DNA from: Nitrospira sp.
GTDB lineage: Bacteria > Nitrospirota > Nitrospiria > Nitrospirales > Nitrospiraceae
Reading direction: 5' to 3'
NCBI GenBank assembly: GCA_005116775.1
Contig: SWDN01000005.1
Location: 150,379-189,381 of the forward strand
DNA: 39,003 nucleotides
Below, one piece after another: positions 31,231 to 39,003 of this stretch (positions within the stretch are counted from its first letter, which is position 1; the number at the start of each line of letters is the position of its first letter). The position numbers and the translations under genes were made by a program. The notes beneath the pieces are model-generated. The model ran no database searches, was not told the DNA's origin, and was given only the letters and a program-made list of their open reading frames with translations.

Positions 31231-31407
31231 AGGTCCTCCCTAGAATTGAGCGATTGAGCGGGAGGATATTAGCCTTCACCCAATGATTTGGTCAATGGAG
31301 TCAATCCGTCCTGTGCCGATTGCCTCGGTGTTTGTCTCTGGTCATCAACTTGGGTACACTGAGCCCGTTTCAACGGCGGGGCGGCCAATTGCAAGGAGGA
31401 GGATATC

Positions 31408-32064
31408 GTGAAACAAGCGAGGAGGCGGTTGGGTGTCGGTATTGTGCTCGTGGCGAGTCTGCTGATGGGCGCTGGGTGTAGTGGCACAGGGAAAACGGTC
31501 TATCTGGATCTTCATGAGAAACAGGCGCCGGCGCAATTCGTGGAACCGGAACCGGTCAGGATCGTCATCGAATCCTTCGAGGATCGGCGACTGGAGTGGA
31601 GCCGGCTCGGTCTGCGGACCCATTTGTGGGGCGGAGTCACCTACTTCAATGTGGCGGGTGAGCGGCTCGGAGATATGATGGCCCAAGTCCTCGCGGATCG
31701 ATTGAAAACGCGCGGATGGAAGGATCGGCCCTGGACGGTGCGGGTGGTTTCCAGCGGGGCCGTGACGAGTGTGAACGATGCCGACATCGTCATACGCGGG
31801 CAGATACTCGATTTTTCCGTCAATGCCAAGAGCCGAATCTTCTCGACGGTGATCACGACGAACAGCAAGCTGGTGATCGCCGCCAAGAATCTCAGCGACC
31901 AGAGCTCGACGACCAGAAGCATCGAAGGCGCGCAACGCGATACCGTCGTCTGGTTTCACGAAGCGGATGCGCAGGAATTACTGGCGGCAACCTTGAAAGA
32001 CGACATCGATCGATACATCGCCGATACGATGATCGAGCATAAGACGTTGAGGCCGGTGCGGTAA
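31408..32064 (+). CDS. Lipoprotein, YajG-like in layout
   Basis: The GTG at 31408 follows AAGGAGGAGG by 5 bases. The 218-aa product has a signal peptide with a lipobox ending GAGC (acylated Cys about residue 24). The mature part contains VRIVIESFEDRR, MMAQVLADRLKTRGW and DADIVIRGQILDFSVNAKS, which together resemble the YajG/curli-assembly-type lipoproteins that sit in the outer membrane. Those are pattern matches and the role is unknown. Confidence 0.7.
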   Translation: MKQARRRLGVGIVLVASLLMGAGCSGTGKTVYLDLHEKQAPAQFVEPEPVRIVIESFEDRRLEWSRLGLRTHLWGGVTYFNVAGERLGDMMAQVLADRLKTRGWKDRPWTVRVVSSGAVTSVNDADIVIRGQILDFSVNAKSRIFSTVITTNSKLVIAAKNLSDQSSTTRSIEGAQRDTVVWFHEADAQELLAATLKDDIDRYIADTMIEHKTLRPVR

Positions 32065-32090
32065 TGTGCCGGAGGGAGAGATGATCCACT

Positions 32091-33152
32091 GTGCGTGAGC
32101 GTCGTTGGGAAACGACAACCCCGCTGACCTTCGGTCAGGTGCTCGCCGCAGGCAAACGGCTGTCTGCGATGGGGTTGAAATCGGCTGCGCCCGCCAAGGA
32201 CGTCATCTGTTACGTCGAAGAATGGACGGTCGAGTCCCCAAAGGATTTCGACCAACTGGACGAGTGGCCCACCGAAGACGTCACACTGATCCATGTTCGG
32301 GAGGGTTGGCGCGGCGATTTTTTTCTCCTGGCCGGGGCCTACCATACTGTGTATCAGCGCTATCAGGATGTAGGCACCTATTGCTCGATCAGCCATCCCT
32401 GGCGCATTCGCGATCTGCTGAGGCTACACGACCCCCGCAGCATGTTCTGGATTGGATTCCGCCACGCCCATTCGTTTATCCGTGTACGGCTCCAAACGAA
32501 CGAGGTCATCACTCCTGGCGAGACGCGCGGCGACGCCGAGCGGGTACAGTGGTTGGAGGAACGGCGTACGGCGTTTCTCGAAGCGATCACACTATTGGAG
32601 CTTCCCATCGAGACATCGGTTGAAAAGCAGCAGTTGGTGTTGCGTCCACTCGACTCCTCCGCAGCGTTTTTCTGTTCCTGGCCCGACGCCTTTGGGCCCT
32701 GTCAATTTGAATACAATACGGCAGATGCGTACGAGTTCCTCGTGCCGGCCAGTAAGCTGGCTGCCACGTCTGCGCCGGGGCCAACCGATGTCCGGACATA
32801 CCTGACAGGGTTTTCAGAAGACGCGCTCGGCGACTTTCAAGCGATCGAACCCACCGCCCGCGCCGTCTACCGCTGCTCGGTGCATTGTCCGCTCAAAGAC
32901 TTGCCGGAGATTCGATCGCTGGTCGAACCCGATGGCCGCCTCTACAGCACCCTCTGTGAGTTTCAAACGCAGGAACTGCTTCCAGAATGCGAGGACGCGT
33001 CGGCGATCATCGGCGTCATCGGATCGCGCACAGGTTTTGGTATCGAGGCCCGGTTGAATAAAGCCCCGCTGAACGAAGGGGCGATGGCGGAGTGGCTGGA
33101 ACGACTCATCGGTCACCCCGTTGCGTATGCGCCCTTGCCTGCGTTTGTGTGA
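32091..33152 (+). CDS. Hypothetical protein, 353 aa
   Basis: The frame opens at a GTG at 32091, 26 bases after the lipoprotein stop codon, with GGAGGGAG upstream at an unusually long distance. The soluble protein has blocks DVTLIHVREGWRGDFFLLAGAYHTVYQRYQ, HPWRIRDLLRLHD and WIGFRHAHSFIRVRL. There are no membrane segments or signal peptide. I do not recognise a family. The reading frame is long and its codon use matches its neighbours, so it is a real gene, but no function can be offered. Confidence 0.65.
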   Translation: MRERRWETTTPLTFGQVLAAGKRLSAMGLKSAAPAKDVICYVEEWTVESPKDFDQLDEWPTEDVTLIHVREGWRGDFFLLAGAYHTVYQRYQDVGTYCSISHPWRIRDLLRLHDPRSMFWIGFRHAHSFIRVRLQTNEVITPGETRGDAERVQWLEERRTAFLEAITLLELPIETSVEKQQLVLRPLDSSAAFFCSWPDAFGPCQFEYNTADAYEFLVPASKLAATSAPGPTDVRTYLTGFSEDALGDFQAIEPTARAVYRCSVHCPLKDLPEIRSLVEPDGRLYSTLCEFQTQELLPECEDASAIIGVIGSRTGFGIEARLNKAPLNEGAMAEWLERLIGHPVAYAPLPAFV

Positions 33153-33293
33153 TCTGTCCCGAAGAGCCATCCGTGACGTTTCCCTCTCGACGCATGAATC
33201 AATCAGACGATGTGTCCGTGCGTGCGGTCCTGCCCCTGTTCCTGAATCCACCTTTTCGTTGAACAAATCACGGAGATTTCGCACAGTGAGGGC

Positions 33294-34403
33294 ATGAACC
33301 CACTGGCCAAGGTCCAATCCGTTCTCGCCAAACCGGTTATGTCGGCCCTGTTCTTTGCCTCTGGTGTCACGTACGACACCTTCACACTGACACGCATTGA
33401 TCGCCTGCAAGACAATCTGATTCTCCTCCTCTATCTCGTGGCGCTGGGATTTCTGATCGTGCTCACGGGTCGTCTTGGCGGGGCAGCGTTGGAGCCGGCC
33501 ACAATCGAGCCTCAGGGCTCGTCGTTCGCCACGTTTCTGCTCAAAGCCAGGCCCTACTATCCGATGGCCATGCAGTTTCTCCTGGGTGGGCTCTTCAGCG
33601 CGTACGCCGTCTATTACTCGCGCAGCGCGACGCTTACAGGCACCGGGGTCTTTCTCGGCGTGCTGGTTTTGCTGTTGATGGCCAACGAATTCTTGCGCGA
33701 CCGTCTTTCGAATCTGCGACTCCTCGTTGCGCTGTACGCCGTGGTCAGCTTCAGTTTTTTCACGTTCTTCCTGCCCGTCATGATCGGGACGATGGGCACG
33801 TGGATATTTCTACTCGGAGCTGCGCTGAGTGTGGGAATGACACTGCGCGTGGTGCATCTGATTTATCGACGCAATCCGGATCGATCGCAGAAGGAAGCGG
33901 TCTTGGTTGGAGGGCCGGCGGTCGTTCTCGTCGGCCTCCTGGTCGGATTCTACTTCTTGAACTGGATTCCACCGGTGCCCCTTTCGATGAAATTCGGCGG
34001 GATGTATCGCGAGGTCCAGAAGCAGGACGGACGGTTTGCGCTCAGTTTCGATCGCGAATGGTATCAGGTCTGGAAGCGCTCACAGAGTCCCTTTCCCGCC
34101 GATGAGCCGATTTACTGTTTCACAGCAGTGTTTGCTCCTGTGGATCTGAACGCGACGGTCTATCACCATTGGTTCTTCCGTCCGAATGAGGGAAAGCCCT
34201 TCACTCATGCCGATAAGATTCCGATCAAGATTGCCGGAGGCCGTGAAGGCGGCTATCGGGCCTACACGTTCAAGCAGCGGCTCGATCCGGGCGACTGGCG
34301 CGTCGATGTCGAGACGGAAGACGGCCGAGTGGTCGGACAGGTGTCTGTCGAGGTGGCTGAGCGGGACGCGACAGGAGCCACGACTAGAACATTGTTATAC
34401 TAA
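33294..34403 (+). CDS. Membrane protein with C-terminal DUF2914 domain
   Basis: The 369-aa product's residues 25-220 hold six or seven hydrophobic helices (NLILLLYLVALGFLIVLTG, YPMAMQFLLGGLFSAYAVYY, VFLGVLVLLLMANEF). Residues 265-365 are a soluble DUF2914 domain (IYCFTAVFAPVDLNATVYHHWFF, YRAYTFKQRLDPGDWRVDVETEDGRVVGQVSVEV). The membrane part resembles DUF5924. It sits in the inner membrane with DUF2914 probably outside. The function is unknown. It ends 4 bases before the FKBP gene start. Confidence 0.8.
   Translation: MNPLAKVQSVLAKPVMSALFFASGVTYDTFTLTRIDRLQDNLILLLYLVALGFLIVLTGRLGGAALEPATIEPQGSSFATFLLKARPYYPMAMQFLLGGLFSAYAVYYSRSATLTGTGVFLGVLVLLLMANEFLRDRLSNLRLLVALYAVVSFSFFTFFLPVMIGTMGTWIFLLGAALSVGMTLRVVHLIYRRNPDRSQKEAVLVGGPAVVLVGLLVGFYFLNWIPPVPLSMKFGGMYREVQKQDGRFALSFDREWYQVWKRSQSPFPADEPIYCFTAVFAPVDLNATVYHHWFFRPNEGKPFTHADKIPIKIAGGREGGYRAYTFKQRLDPGDWRVDVETEDGRVVGQVSVEVAERDATGATTRTLLY
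34393..34401 (+). promoter_or_regulatory. Extended -10 promoter (TGTTATACT)
   Basis: TG-n-TATACT, inside the end of the DUF2914 gene, ends 6 bases before the FKBP ATG at 34408. It predicts a separate, leaderless FKBP transcript. Confidence 0.6.
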
Positions 34404-34407
34404 TGCC

Positions 34408-34806
34408 ATGAAACGACTCAGCGGTCTCAAGTTGCTTGAGGAACGAGAAGGCGAGGGGAGGCCGGCCCAGAAGGGCGATCGCGTCGTCTATAACTCCAGA
34501 ATGTTCCTGAACAAGGGAGATGAGGTACAGATCCAGGCCAAGCAGATTGAGCAGCTTCCGAAGGATATGATCCGTGTCGTAGACGGCGTTTCTTTCGTCG
34601 ATCACAAGACGGTCCTGGGAACCCGCCAAACCATTGCAGGAGTGGAGCATTCGCTCATGGGCATGAAAGTCGGCGGCTACCGAAAGGTGCGCATCAGCCC
34701 GCACCTGGCCTATCGAGACAAAGGCATCTCGGATCTTATCCCTCCCGATTCAGTGTTGATTTGTGAGATCTGGTTGCGCGACATTGTGAGTGCTTGTCCC
34801 TCGTAA
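34408..34806 (+). CDS. FKBP-type peptidyl-prolyl isomerase
   Basis: The 132-aa product's start at the ATG at 34408 is fixed by the promoter and by MKRLSGLKLLEEREGEGRPAQKGD, the normal FKBP beginning. The fold-defining stretch is VLGTRQTIAGVEHSLMGMKVGGYRKVRISPHLAYRDKGI, and the protein ends PPDSVLICEIWLRDI. It lacks a signal peptide, so it is cytoplasmic. It would speed cis-trans proline isomerisation or serve as a chaperone. Several active-site aromatics of classical FKBPs are changed, so catalytic activity may be low. Confidence 0.88.
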   Translation: MKRLSGLKLLEEREGEGRPAQKGDRVVYNSRMFLNKGDEVQIQAKQIEQLPKDMIRVVDGVSFVDHKTVLGTRQTIAGVEHSLMGMKVGGYRKVRISPHLAYRDKGISDLIPPDSVLICEIWLRDIVSACPS

Positions 34807-34824
34807 GTCGTTACCAGGAGTTAC

Positions 34825-35187
34825 ATGAACCCTAAGACGTTAGGACCCTGCCCCTCCAGCCCCAACTGCGTCTCGACTCAGGCGCAGGACGAAGGCCATG
34901 CCATCGCGCCTTTTCGCTATCGCAAGTCTCGTGCGGAGGCGAAGGAGGCATTGAAGGAGGTCATCCGTTCCTTGCCGCGCATGAAACTTGTCGAGGAAGA
35001 CGAGGCCTATCTCCACTACGAGGCTACCAGTCTCTTACTTCGCTTCGTCGACGATGTTGAATTTCTCTTCGACGACGAGACCAAAACGATCCACTTCCGT
35101 TCCGCCTCTCGCACCGGCTACGGCGATTTAGGCGTCAATCGCAAGCGTATGGAGCAGGTGCGCGCTTTCTCAGAGGGAAAGCTCTAG
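34825..35187 (+). CDS. DUF1499 protein
   Basis: The 120-aa product's ATG at 34825 follows AGGAG by 5 bases. It has the typical DUF1499 start LGPCPSSPNCVSTQ (CPxSPNCVS motif), then LHYEATSLLLRFVDDVEFLFDDE and IHFRSASRTGYGDLGVNRKRME. There is no signal peptide. The function of the family is unknown. It is 18 bases after the FKBP gene and probably shares its transcript. Confidence 0.92.
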   Translation: MNPKTLGPCPSSPNCVSTQAQDEGHAIAPFRYRKSRAEAKEALKEVIRSLPRMKLVEEDEAYLHYEATSLLLRFVDDVEFLFDDETKTIHFRSASRTGYGDLGVNRKRMEQVRAFSEGKL

Positions 35188-35257
35188 CGTGATTTCTCAT
35201 TTCTTTTGGGCTTGTCTGGCCCTTTGCGTATGATGTCGGGGACAGGAGGCCGGAATC

Positions 35258-35581
35258 ATGGGGTTCAAGCGAAAAGGATCGCGTGTCGAGGTCGGTCGGG
35301 CCGGCCGTCTGCAGCGAGGGCCGCTCTCAGCGCCCTGCAAAGTCTTGGATGTCAGTGAGACCGGCGTCAAAATTGAGAGCCGTTTGTTCGTGAAGATCGG
35401 CGATGCGCTCCAACTCCTGATCGAACTCGATCACGGAAAAACGTTAAGCTGTAGCCTGCAGGTTGTCCACGTTCGTTCTCCCAAAGTCGGCGCGAAGATT
35501 ACCTCGATCAGCCCGGAAGACAAAGAGCGCTTGGCCCATATCCTCGACGATCACGTGCAATCGAGTTTTTCACGCCGGTAA
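35258..35581 (+). CDS. PilZ-domain protein (c-di-GMP receptor type)
   Basis: The 107-aa product's ATG at 35258 follows AGGAGG by about 9 bases, with TATGAT about 25 bases further up. The whole protein is one PilZ domain: an Arg-rich start (KRKGSRVEVGRAGRLQRG), then CKVLDVSETGVKI (D-x-S-x-x-G motif), followed by the beta-barrel strands. It binds c-di-GMP if the N-terminal Arg pair is functional. It is a stand-alone adaptor, and the target is not visible in this window. Confidence 0.88.
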   Translation: MGFKRKGSRVEVGRAGRLQRGPLSAPCKVLDVSETGVKIESRLFVKIGDALQLLIELDHGKTLSCSLQVVHVRSPKVGAKITSISPEDKERLAHILDDHVQSSFSRR

Positions 35582-35587
35582 CGGGTC

Positions 35588-35680
35588 TTGTTCATTTGGT
35601 TTTTTGGTTTGTCTCGTTTGTTTAGTTAAACAAGACCAACTAAATGAACAAAACAAACCAGATCAACCAAACAACCAGTT
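35588..35680. repeat. Family B palindrome, copy 4
   Basis: The T/G-rich arm (ttcatttggttttttggttt) and A/C-rich arm (aacaaaacaaaccagatcaa) fill the gap between two convergent genes, from 6 bases after the PilZ stop codon up to the stop codon of the zinc-ribbon gene. Confidence 0.8.
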
Positions 35681-35877
35681 CAGTGAGCGGGGCTGGGTGG
35701 TTTCGGACCAAGCCTGGTAGTGTGTTGGAAGACGCACTTCGGACAGGTGTAGTGAATGAATTGCTTGCCGCCGACGAGACGTTTCTTCATCGGAAGCCGG
35801 CACCAGGTGCAGAGGCGATCGGGGAGATCGGCTGGGGGTGGGGTCTGGTTCGGTGTTAGTGGGGTAAGATCGGCCAT
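35680..35877 (-). CDS. Small zinc-ribbon protein
   Basis: The start chosen is the ATG at 35877 (MADLTPL), about 10 bases after GGAGAG; the ATG at 35886 is too close to that site. The 65-aa product has CTWC and CPKC pairs 20 residues apart (LCTWCRLPMKKRLVGGKQF, then HYTCPKC), a zinc-ribbon layout. The Pro-rich ends are flexible. There is no further family recognition. It is small but has a sensible ribosome site and metal ligands. Confidence 0.55.
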   Translation of the reverse strand: MADLTPLTPNQTPPPADLPDRLCTWCRLPMKKRLVGGKQFIHYTCPKCVFQHTTRLGPKPPSPAH

Positions 35878-35994
35878 GTGCGGCATTCTCTCCGACCGTG
35901 AAGAACCTTGTCAATCAGTCGAGGAGTGACCGAGCGCCTTGGAAGGCTGTCGCAAAAAAAAGTTTCTCCCTCCCCGCTCAGATGAAAAGTTTCG

Positions 35995-36003
35995 TGATAT
36001 AGT
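35995..36003 (+). promoter_or_regulatory. Extended -10 promoter (TGATATAGT)
   Basis: TG-n-TATAGT lies 62 bases before the ATG at 36066, giving a 5' leader of about 55 bases. Confidence 0.5.
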
Positions 36004-36065
36004 CCGATTCAGCAGTCCATCGTCACAGTGTTTCCACACTTCTAACAGAAAGGTGTATAACCGCT

Positions 36066-36506
36066 ATGAGTAGCCCAACCGATTCTGAGTCCGCAATCTT
36101 TCCACCCGAGTCCCCAGTAGCTGCTTCCATCGCTCCCCAGGAAATGGTGGGTGAAGGGAAGGCGTGGGGACTCTGTACCGCTCTCGACCTTCAAGATTGT
36201 CACCCCGACCTGATTCGCAATGCCGACCATATCCGCCGCTATGTTGTAGAGCTGTGTGAGCTCATCGACATGAAACGTTTTGGCGAGTGCCAGGTCGTGG
36301 ATTTTGGATCAGGCCGCGTTGCCGGCTACTCCATGGTCCAGCTGATTTCGACCTCGTTGATCAGCGGCCATTTTGCCAACGATACGAACACTGCCTACCT
36401 CGACATTTTCAGTTGCAAGGGCTATGACCCTGCCGTTGTCGAGGCGTTTTCCAAAGATTTCTTCGGCGCGCGTCGTAGTACGACGACGGTCACGCTCCGT
36501 TACTAG
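36066..36506 (+). CDS. S-adenosylmethionine decarboxylase-like (SpeH family) protein
   Basis: The 146-aa product has a polar leader of about 30 residues, then the SpeH-type fold. S97, H102 and C117 (in STSLISGHF and AYLDIFSCKGYDP) keep the spacing of the Ser63, His68 and Cys83 triad of the Thermotoga enzyme. The residue before the pyruvoyl-forming Ser is Thr instead of Glu, and the following His64 is Leu, so the self-cleavage site is altered. If processed, it would supply aminopropyl groups for polyamine synthesis. No spermidine synthase is in the window, so another role is possible. Confidence 0.72.
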   Translation: MSSPTDSESAIFPPESPVAASIAPQEMVGEGKAWGLCTALDLQDCHPDLIRNADHIRRYVVELCELIDMKRFGECQVVDFGSGRVAGYSMVQLISTSLISGHFANDTNTAYLDIFSCKGYDPAVVEAFSKDFFGARRSTTTVTLRY

Positions 36507-36515
36507 GAGAAGGTC

Positions 36516-36541
36516 GGGAGCCGCGGCACCACGCGGCTCCC
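36516..36541 (+). terminator. Hairpin after the AdoMetDC-like gene
   Basis: A perfect 10-bp GC-rich stem (36516-36525 with 36532-36541, 6-base loop) begins 10 bases after the stop codon. No U-run follows, so it may be a weak terminator or an RNA-stabilising hairpin. Confidence 0.5.
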
Positions 36542-36578
36542 GGTCCCGATCCGAACAGTCCTCGCGTTCCCACAAACT

Positions 36579-36911
36579 ATGAATCCCAGCACAGTCAAAG
36601 AGTTCTTTCAGCTTCTCCCGAATCGCCTCGATTCAGATGCCGCCGAAGATCTTGACGCGGTCTATCAGTTCGATTTGAGTGGCGCACAGGGCGGGCAGTA
36701 CATTCTCACAATCCGAGAGAAGGCCTGTCAGGTTGCAGAGGGGACGCATGCGGACCCTCACGTGGTGCTCTCGATGGCAGGAGAGGATTGCATCAAGATC
36801 CTCAAGGGCCAGTTGAGCGGGGTCGCTGTCGCCATGTCGGGGCGGCTCAAGATCAGCGGGGACATTGGTTTGGCGATGCAGCTGAAGGCGCTCTTTCCAA
36901 CTGTCGGGTAA
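36579..36911 (+). CDS. SCP2 sterol-carrier-domain protein
   Basis: The 110-aa product forms a single SCP2-like domain: an N-terminal helix (VKEFFQLLPNRL), strands AVYQFDLSGAQGGQYILTIREKACQV, then DPHVVLSMAGEDCIKILKGQLSG and KISGDIGLAMQLKALF. Such proteins have a hydrophobic pocket for lipids. In a hopanoid-making cell a lipid ligand is plausible, but that is inference. It is cytoplasmic with no signal. No ribosome site precedes the ATG, and a hairpin lies upstream. Confidence 0.9.
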   Translation: MNPSTVKEFFQLLPNRLDSDAAEDLDAVYQFDLSGAQGGQYILTIREKACQVAEGTHADPHVVLSMAGEDCIKILKGQLSGVAVAMSGRLKISGDIGLAMQLKALFPTVG

Positions 36912-37017
36912 CATCTCCACCGCATGACCGAGCGAGGCTCGCTACGCAAAGCGGGAAGCTAATCGGTTCACGTCGCGCTTTTCTCGCACGTCTCGCCCTA
37001 CATTCGCCGCGACTTTA

Positions 37018-39003
37018 TTAACGAGTGGGCTCCGGCGGCATCCAATCGACATCTTGCGGCGTCTGACCTGCATGGCGAGGGAACCGCTCTTCTAACATCA
37101 CATAGATCGTGGGGACGAGAAAGAGCGTGAGGATCGTCGAGAAACTGAGTCCTCCGACGACGACACGCGCCAGCGGGGCGTTGGTTTCTCCGCCGATGCC
37201 CCAGCCGATGGCCATGGGGAGCAGCCCCAGAACAGTGGCGAGGGACGTCATCAGGATGGGTCGGAGCCGCGTCCGCGCGGCGCGGACTGCCGCCTCGTGC
37301 AACTCCTGTCCACGCCGGCGCAGGACGTTCGTATAATCCACCAGCAGGACTCCGTTGGAAACCACGATACCCAACATCATGATGATGCCCATCATCGAGG
37401 TGGTGGAGAGGGTAGTCTCGGTCAGGAAGAGGATCAGAATGACGCCCGGGAAACCCATCGGAACTGAAAACATAATGACAAAGGGATCGATCAGCGATTT
37501 GAACTGCGCGGCCATCACCATATAGACGAGGACCAGCGCCAGGGCCGTCGCGAATAACAACCCCTCAAAGGTCTCCCGCTGTTGTTGAATCTGACCGGCT
37601 AATCGGATGCTGAAGCCGGTAGGGAGCTGGATCTTGGCAATGGCTGCCTCTAGATCAGCGGCGACGGCGCCGAGATCTCGATCCACGGGGTTGGCCGTCA
37701 CATGGATGACCCGCTGAAAGTATTTGCGGTCGATTTTTACCGGGCCGGCATTGAGCTTGAGAGAGGCGACGTTTTTGAGCAGGACGGGTTCTCCTGTTCG
37801 CGACGTCAAAATAATATTCTCGATGTCTGTGAAGTCCTTTCGATGTTCCTCCGCGAGCCACGCGCTGATGTAGTATTCGTTGCCGTTCTGGGGGTCGGTG
37901 TAGATGATCGGATCGGTTGGGCCGTTGCCATTGAGTGAATAGAGCACGGCGCTGGCGACGTCCGTTTCGCTGATACCGAGGAGCGCGGCCTTTTCCCGGT
38001 CCACGACGAGGTTGACTTCGGGGTAGTTCTCCTCGCGACTGACTTCGATGTCGGCCAGGCCGGGAATTTGATGCATCGAGCTCTCGACCTGCCGGATGAC
38101 CTCGCGCGCCTGCTCGAAATCGTAGCCGTAGATTTCGACATCGACGGACTTCTGCGATCCGAAGCTGGTGATGCGTTTGATGAGCCCGCCCGGATCGAAA
38201 AACATTGCGACGCCTGGAAAGAGCTTGAGGACGTGGGGCCTGACGTCGTTCATGATTTGCACTTGGTTTCTGGTCCGTTTGTCCGGTGTCACAAGGTGGA
38301 CAGAGATGCTCGATGTGTGAGGGCCTGTATTGGGATTGAAGAGGGAAGAACGGCCCTGGGCCAACACGCCGGTGCTGGAGACGATCGTTTCCAGCTCTTC
38401 GGCAGGGATCTGTGCCCGCAGTACCCGTTCGACCTCAGCGACTTGCTGTTCGGTTTTCTCTACTCGCTGACCGACCGGCGCTCTCAGGACGATGCGGAAC
38501 TGGCTTTCATCCGAGATCGGCAAAAACTCCGTGCCGATCTTGGGCGCCAGCGCAATCGAACCGGCGAAGAGGAGCAGGATGCCGACGATGAAGCGCCAGC
38601 GATGGGCCAAGACCCAGCGAAGCGATGCCTCGTACCCCTTGTCCAGCGCCTCGTACCGTTCGCGACTCCACCCCATCAGACGCACGAACCACGCCGGCAT
38701 CGAACGGTGAGATTGCTGTTCGGGCTTGAGGAATTTATAGCAGAGCGCCGGGGTGACCGTGCGGGAGACGAAGAAGGAGGTGAACAAGGAGATCGCGATT
38801 GTGATGGTCAGGGGAATCAGGAGCAAGCGGGCAACTCCGGCGACGAAGAAAATCGGGAGAAACACGACGACGGTGGTGACCGTCGAGGCGAGAATGGGCA
38901 TCGCGACCTCACGGGCTGCTTCCAGGATCGCGTCCCAGCGGCGGGCCGTGGTGTTGAGGTGGCGTTGAATGTTCTCGAGTTCCACGATGGAGTCATCGAC
39001 AAG
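37018..39003 (-). CDS. RND-family efflux pump inner-membrane subunit, 5' end outside the window
   Basis: About 661 residues of the C-terminal part are present; the frame runs off the window edge. The visible start LVDDSIVELENIQRH is the fourth transmembrane helix with the paired Asp (D-D) of the proton relay. The rest contains the second periplasmic domain and helices, with FDPGGLIKRITSFGSQKSVDVEIYG, MGIIMMLGIVVSNGVLLVDYTN and RLRPILMTSLATVLGLLPMAIG. It pumps solutes from periplasm or membrane through a TolC-type channel with a membrane-fusion partner, using the proton gradient. The substrate (drug or metal) cannot be decided here; its partners must lie beyond the window. Confidence 0.94.
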   Translation of the reverse strand, partial: LVDDSIVELENIQRHLNTTARRWDAILEAAREVAMPILASTVTTVVVFLPIFFVAGVARLLLIPLTITIAISLFTSFFVSRTVTPALCYKFLKPEQQSHRSMPAWFVRLMGWSRERYEALDKGYEASLRWVLAHRWRFIVGILLLFAGSIALAPKIGTEFLPISDESQFRIVLRAPVGQRVEKTEQQVAEVERVLRAQIPAEELETIVSSTGVLAQGRSSLFNPNTGPHTSSISVHLVTPDKRTRNQVQIMNDVRPHVLKLFPGVAMFFDPGGLIKRITSFGSQKSVDVEIYGYDFEQAREVIRQVESSMHQIPGLADIEVSREENYPEVNLVVDREKAALLGISETDVASAVLYSLNGNGPTDPIIYTDPQNGNEYYISAWLAEEHRKDFTDIENIILTSRTGEPVLLKNVASLKLNAGPVKIDRKYFQRVIHVTANPVDRDLGAVAADLEAAIAKIQLPTGFSIRLAGQIQQQRETFEGLLFATALALVLVYMVMAAQFKSLIDPFVIMFSVPMGFPGVILILFLTETTLSTTSMMGIIMMLGIVVSNGVLLVDYTNVLRRRGQELHEAAVRAARTRLRPILMTSLATVLGLLPMAIGWGIGGETNAPLARVVVGGLSFSTILTLFLVPTIYVMLEERFPRHAGQTPQDVDWMPPEPTR

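Noticed and set aside
1-39003. Search for tRNA, rRNA and riboswitch features
   Set aside because: No convincing cloverleaf, rRNA core or known riboswitch consensus was seen by eye on either strand.

Overview
This 39 kb window is a bacterial chromosome segment with moderately high GC content. Gene content suggests a Nitrospira-like (Nitrospirota) genome: hopanoid and carotenoid genes, an ECF sigma/anti-sigma pair joined to glycogen-binding-type (CBM48/AMPK1-CBM) domains, DUF5666-type exported proteins, an exported truncated globin and an SpeH-like protein. That assignment is inference from gene families and was not tested by a search. No rRNA, tRNA or CRISPR array was seen.

Layout. (1) 1-6.3 kb: envelope and stress genes. 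These are a partial DUF5666 protein, an Arg/Asp-rich exported protein, an outer-membrane barrel, an operon of ECF sigma factor, membrane anti-sigma factor with a C-terminal CBM48 domain, a CBM48 lipoprotein and an exported protein, then a small exported protein with a clear terminator. (2) 6.3-9.3 kb: a CCA/poly(A)-polymerase-family nucleotidyltransferase, a DUF6573-like protein and a J-domain protein, several with promoters placed so that the transcripts should be leaderless. (3) 9.3-15.2 kb: a peroxide-stress island (DyP peroxidase, OxyR, a small protein made of 108-bp tandem repeats, di-heme cytochrome c peroxidase). It is flanked by two copies of an exported protein of unknown function; the second copy is truncated and lies beside an IS30 transposase remnant. 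(4) 15.2-19.9 kb: an accessory region. A higBA toxin-antitoxin operon has its toxin gene split by a 2,586-bp IS1-family element carrying two passenger genes, with an 8-bp target duplication. It is followed by a lone integron-type gene cassette (GNAT acetyltransferase plus attC). (5) 19.9-25 kb: an exported truncated globin divergent from an MmyB-type regulator, the AlkC DNA glycosylase with Ig-like domain, and a histidine-kinase-like protein that has lost its phospho-acceptor histidine. (6) 25-29 kb, minus strand: an isoprenoid cluster (prenyl synthase, HpnA, CruF-like carotenoid protein) followed by two small envelope proteins. (7) 29-37 kb: small conserved or unknown proteins, including a PHD-like C4HC3 zinc protein, FKBP, DUF1499, PilZ, an AdoMetDC-like protein and an SCP2 protein. 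(8) 37 kb to the end: the C-terminal part of an RND efflux pump.

Two intergenic repeat families recur. Family A is a 104-128 bp palindrome with gcaggatgct-type ends (4 copies), with each copy within 11 nt of a stop codon. Family B is an 80-105 bp T/G-rich over A/C-rich imperfect palindrome (4 copies), also mostly just past stop codons. Both look like transcription-terminating or RNA-structuring elements spread between genes. The most notable unit is the interrupted higB: joining 15994 to 18589 restores one uninterrupted 107-aa toxin reading frame that overlaps the antitoxin start by ATGA.
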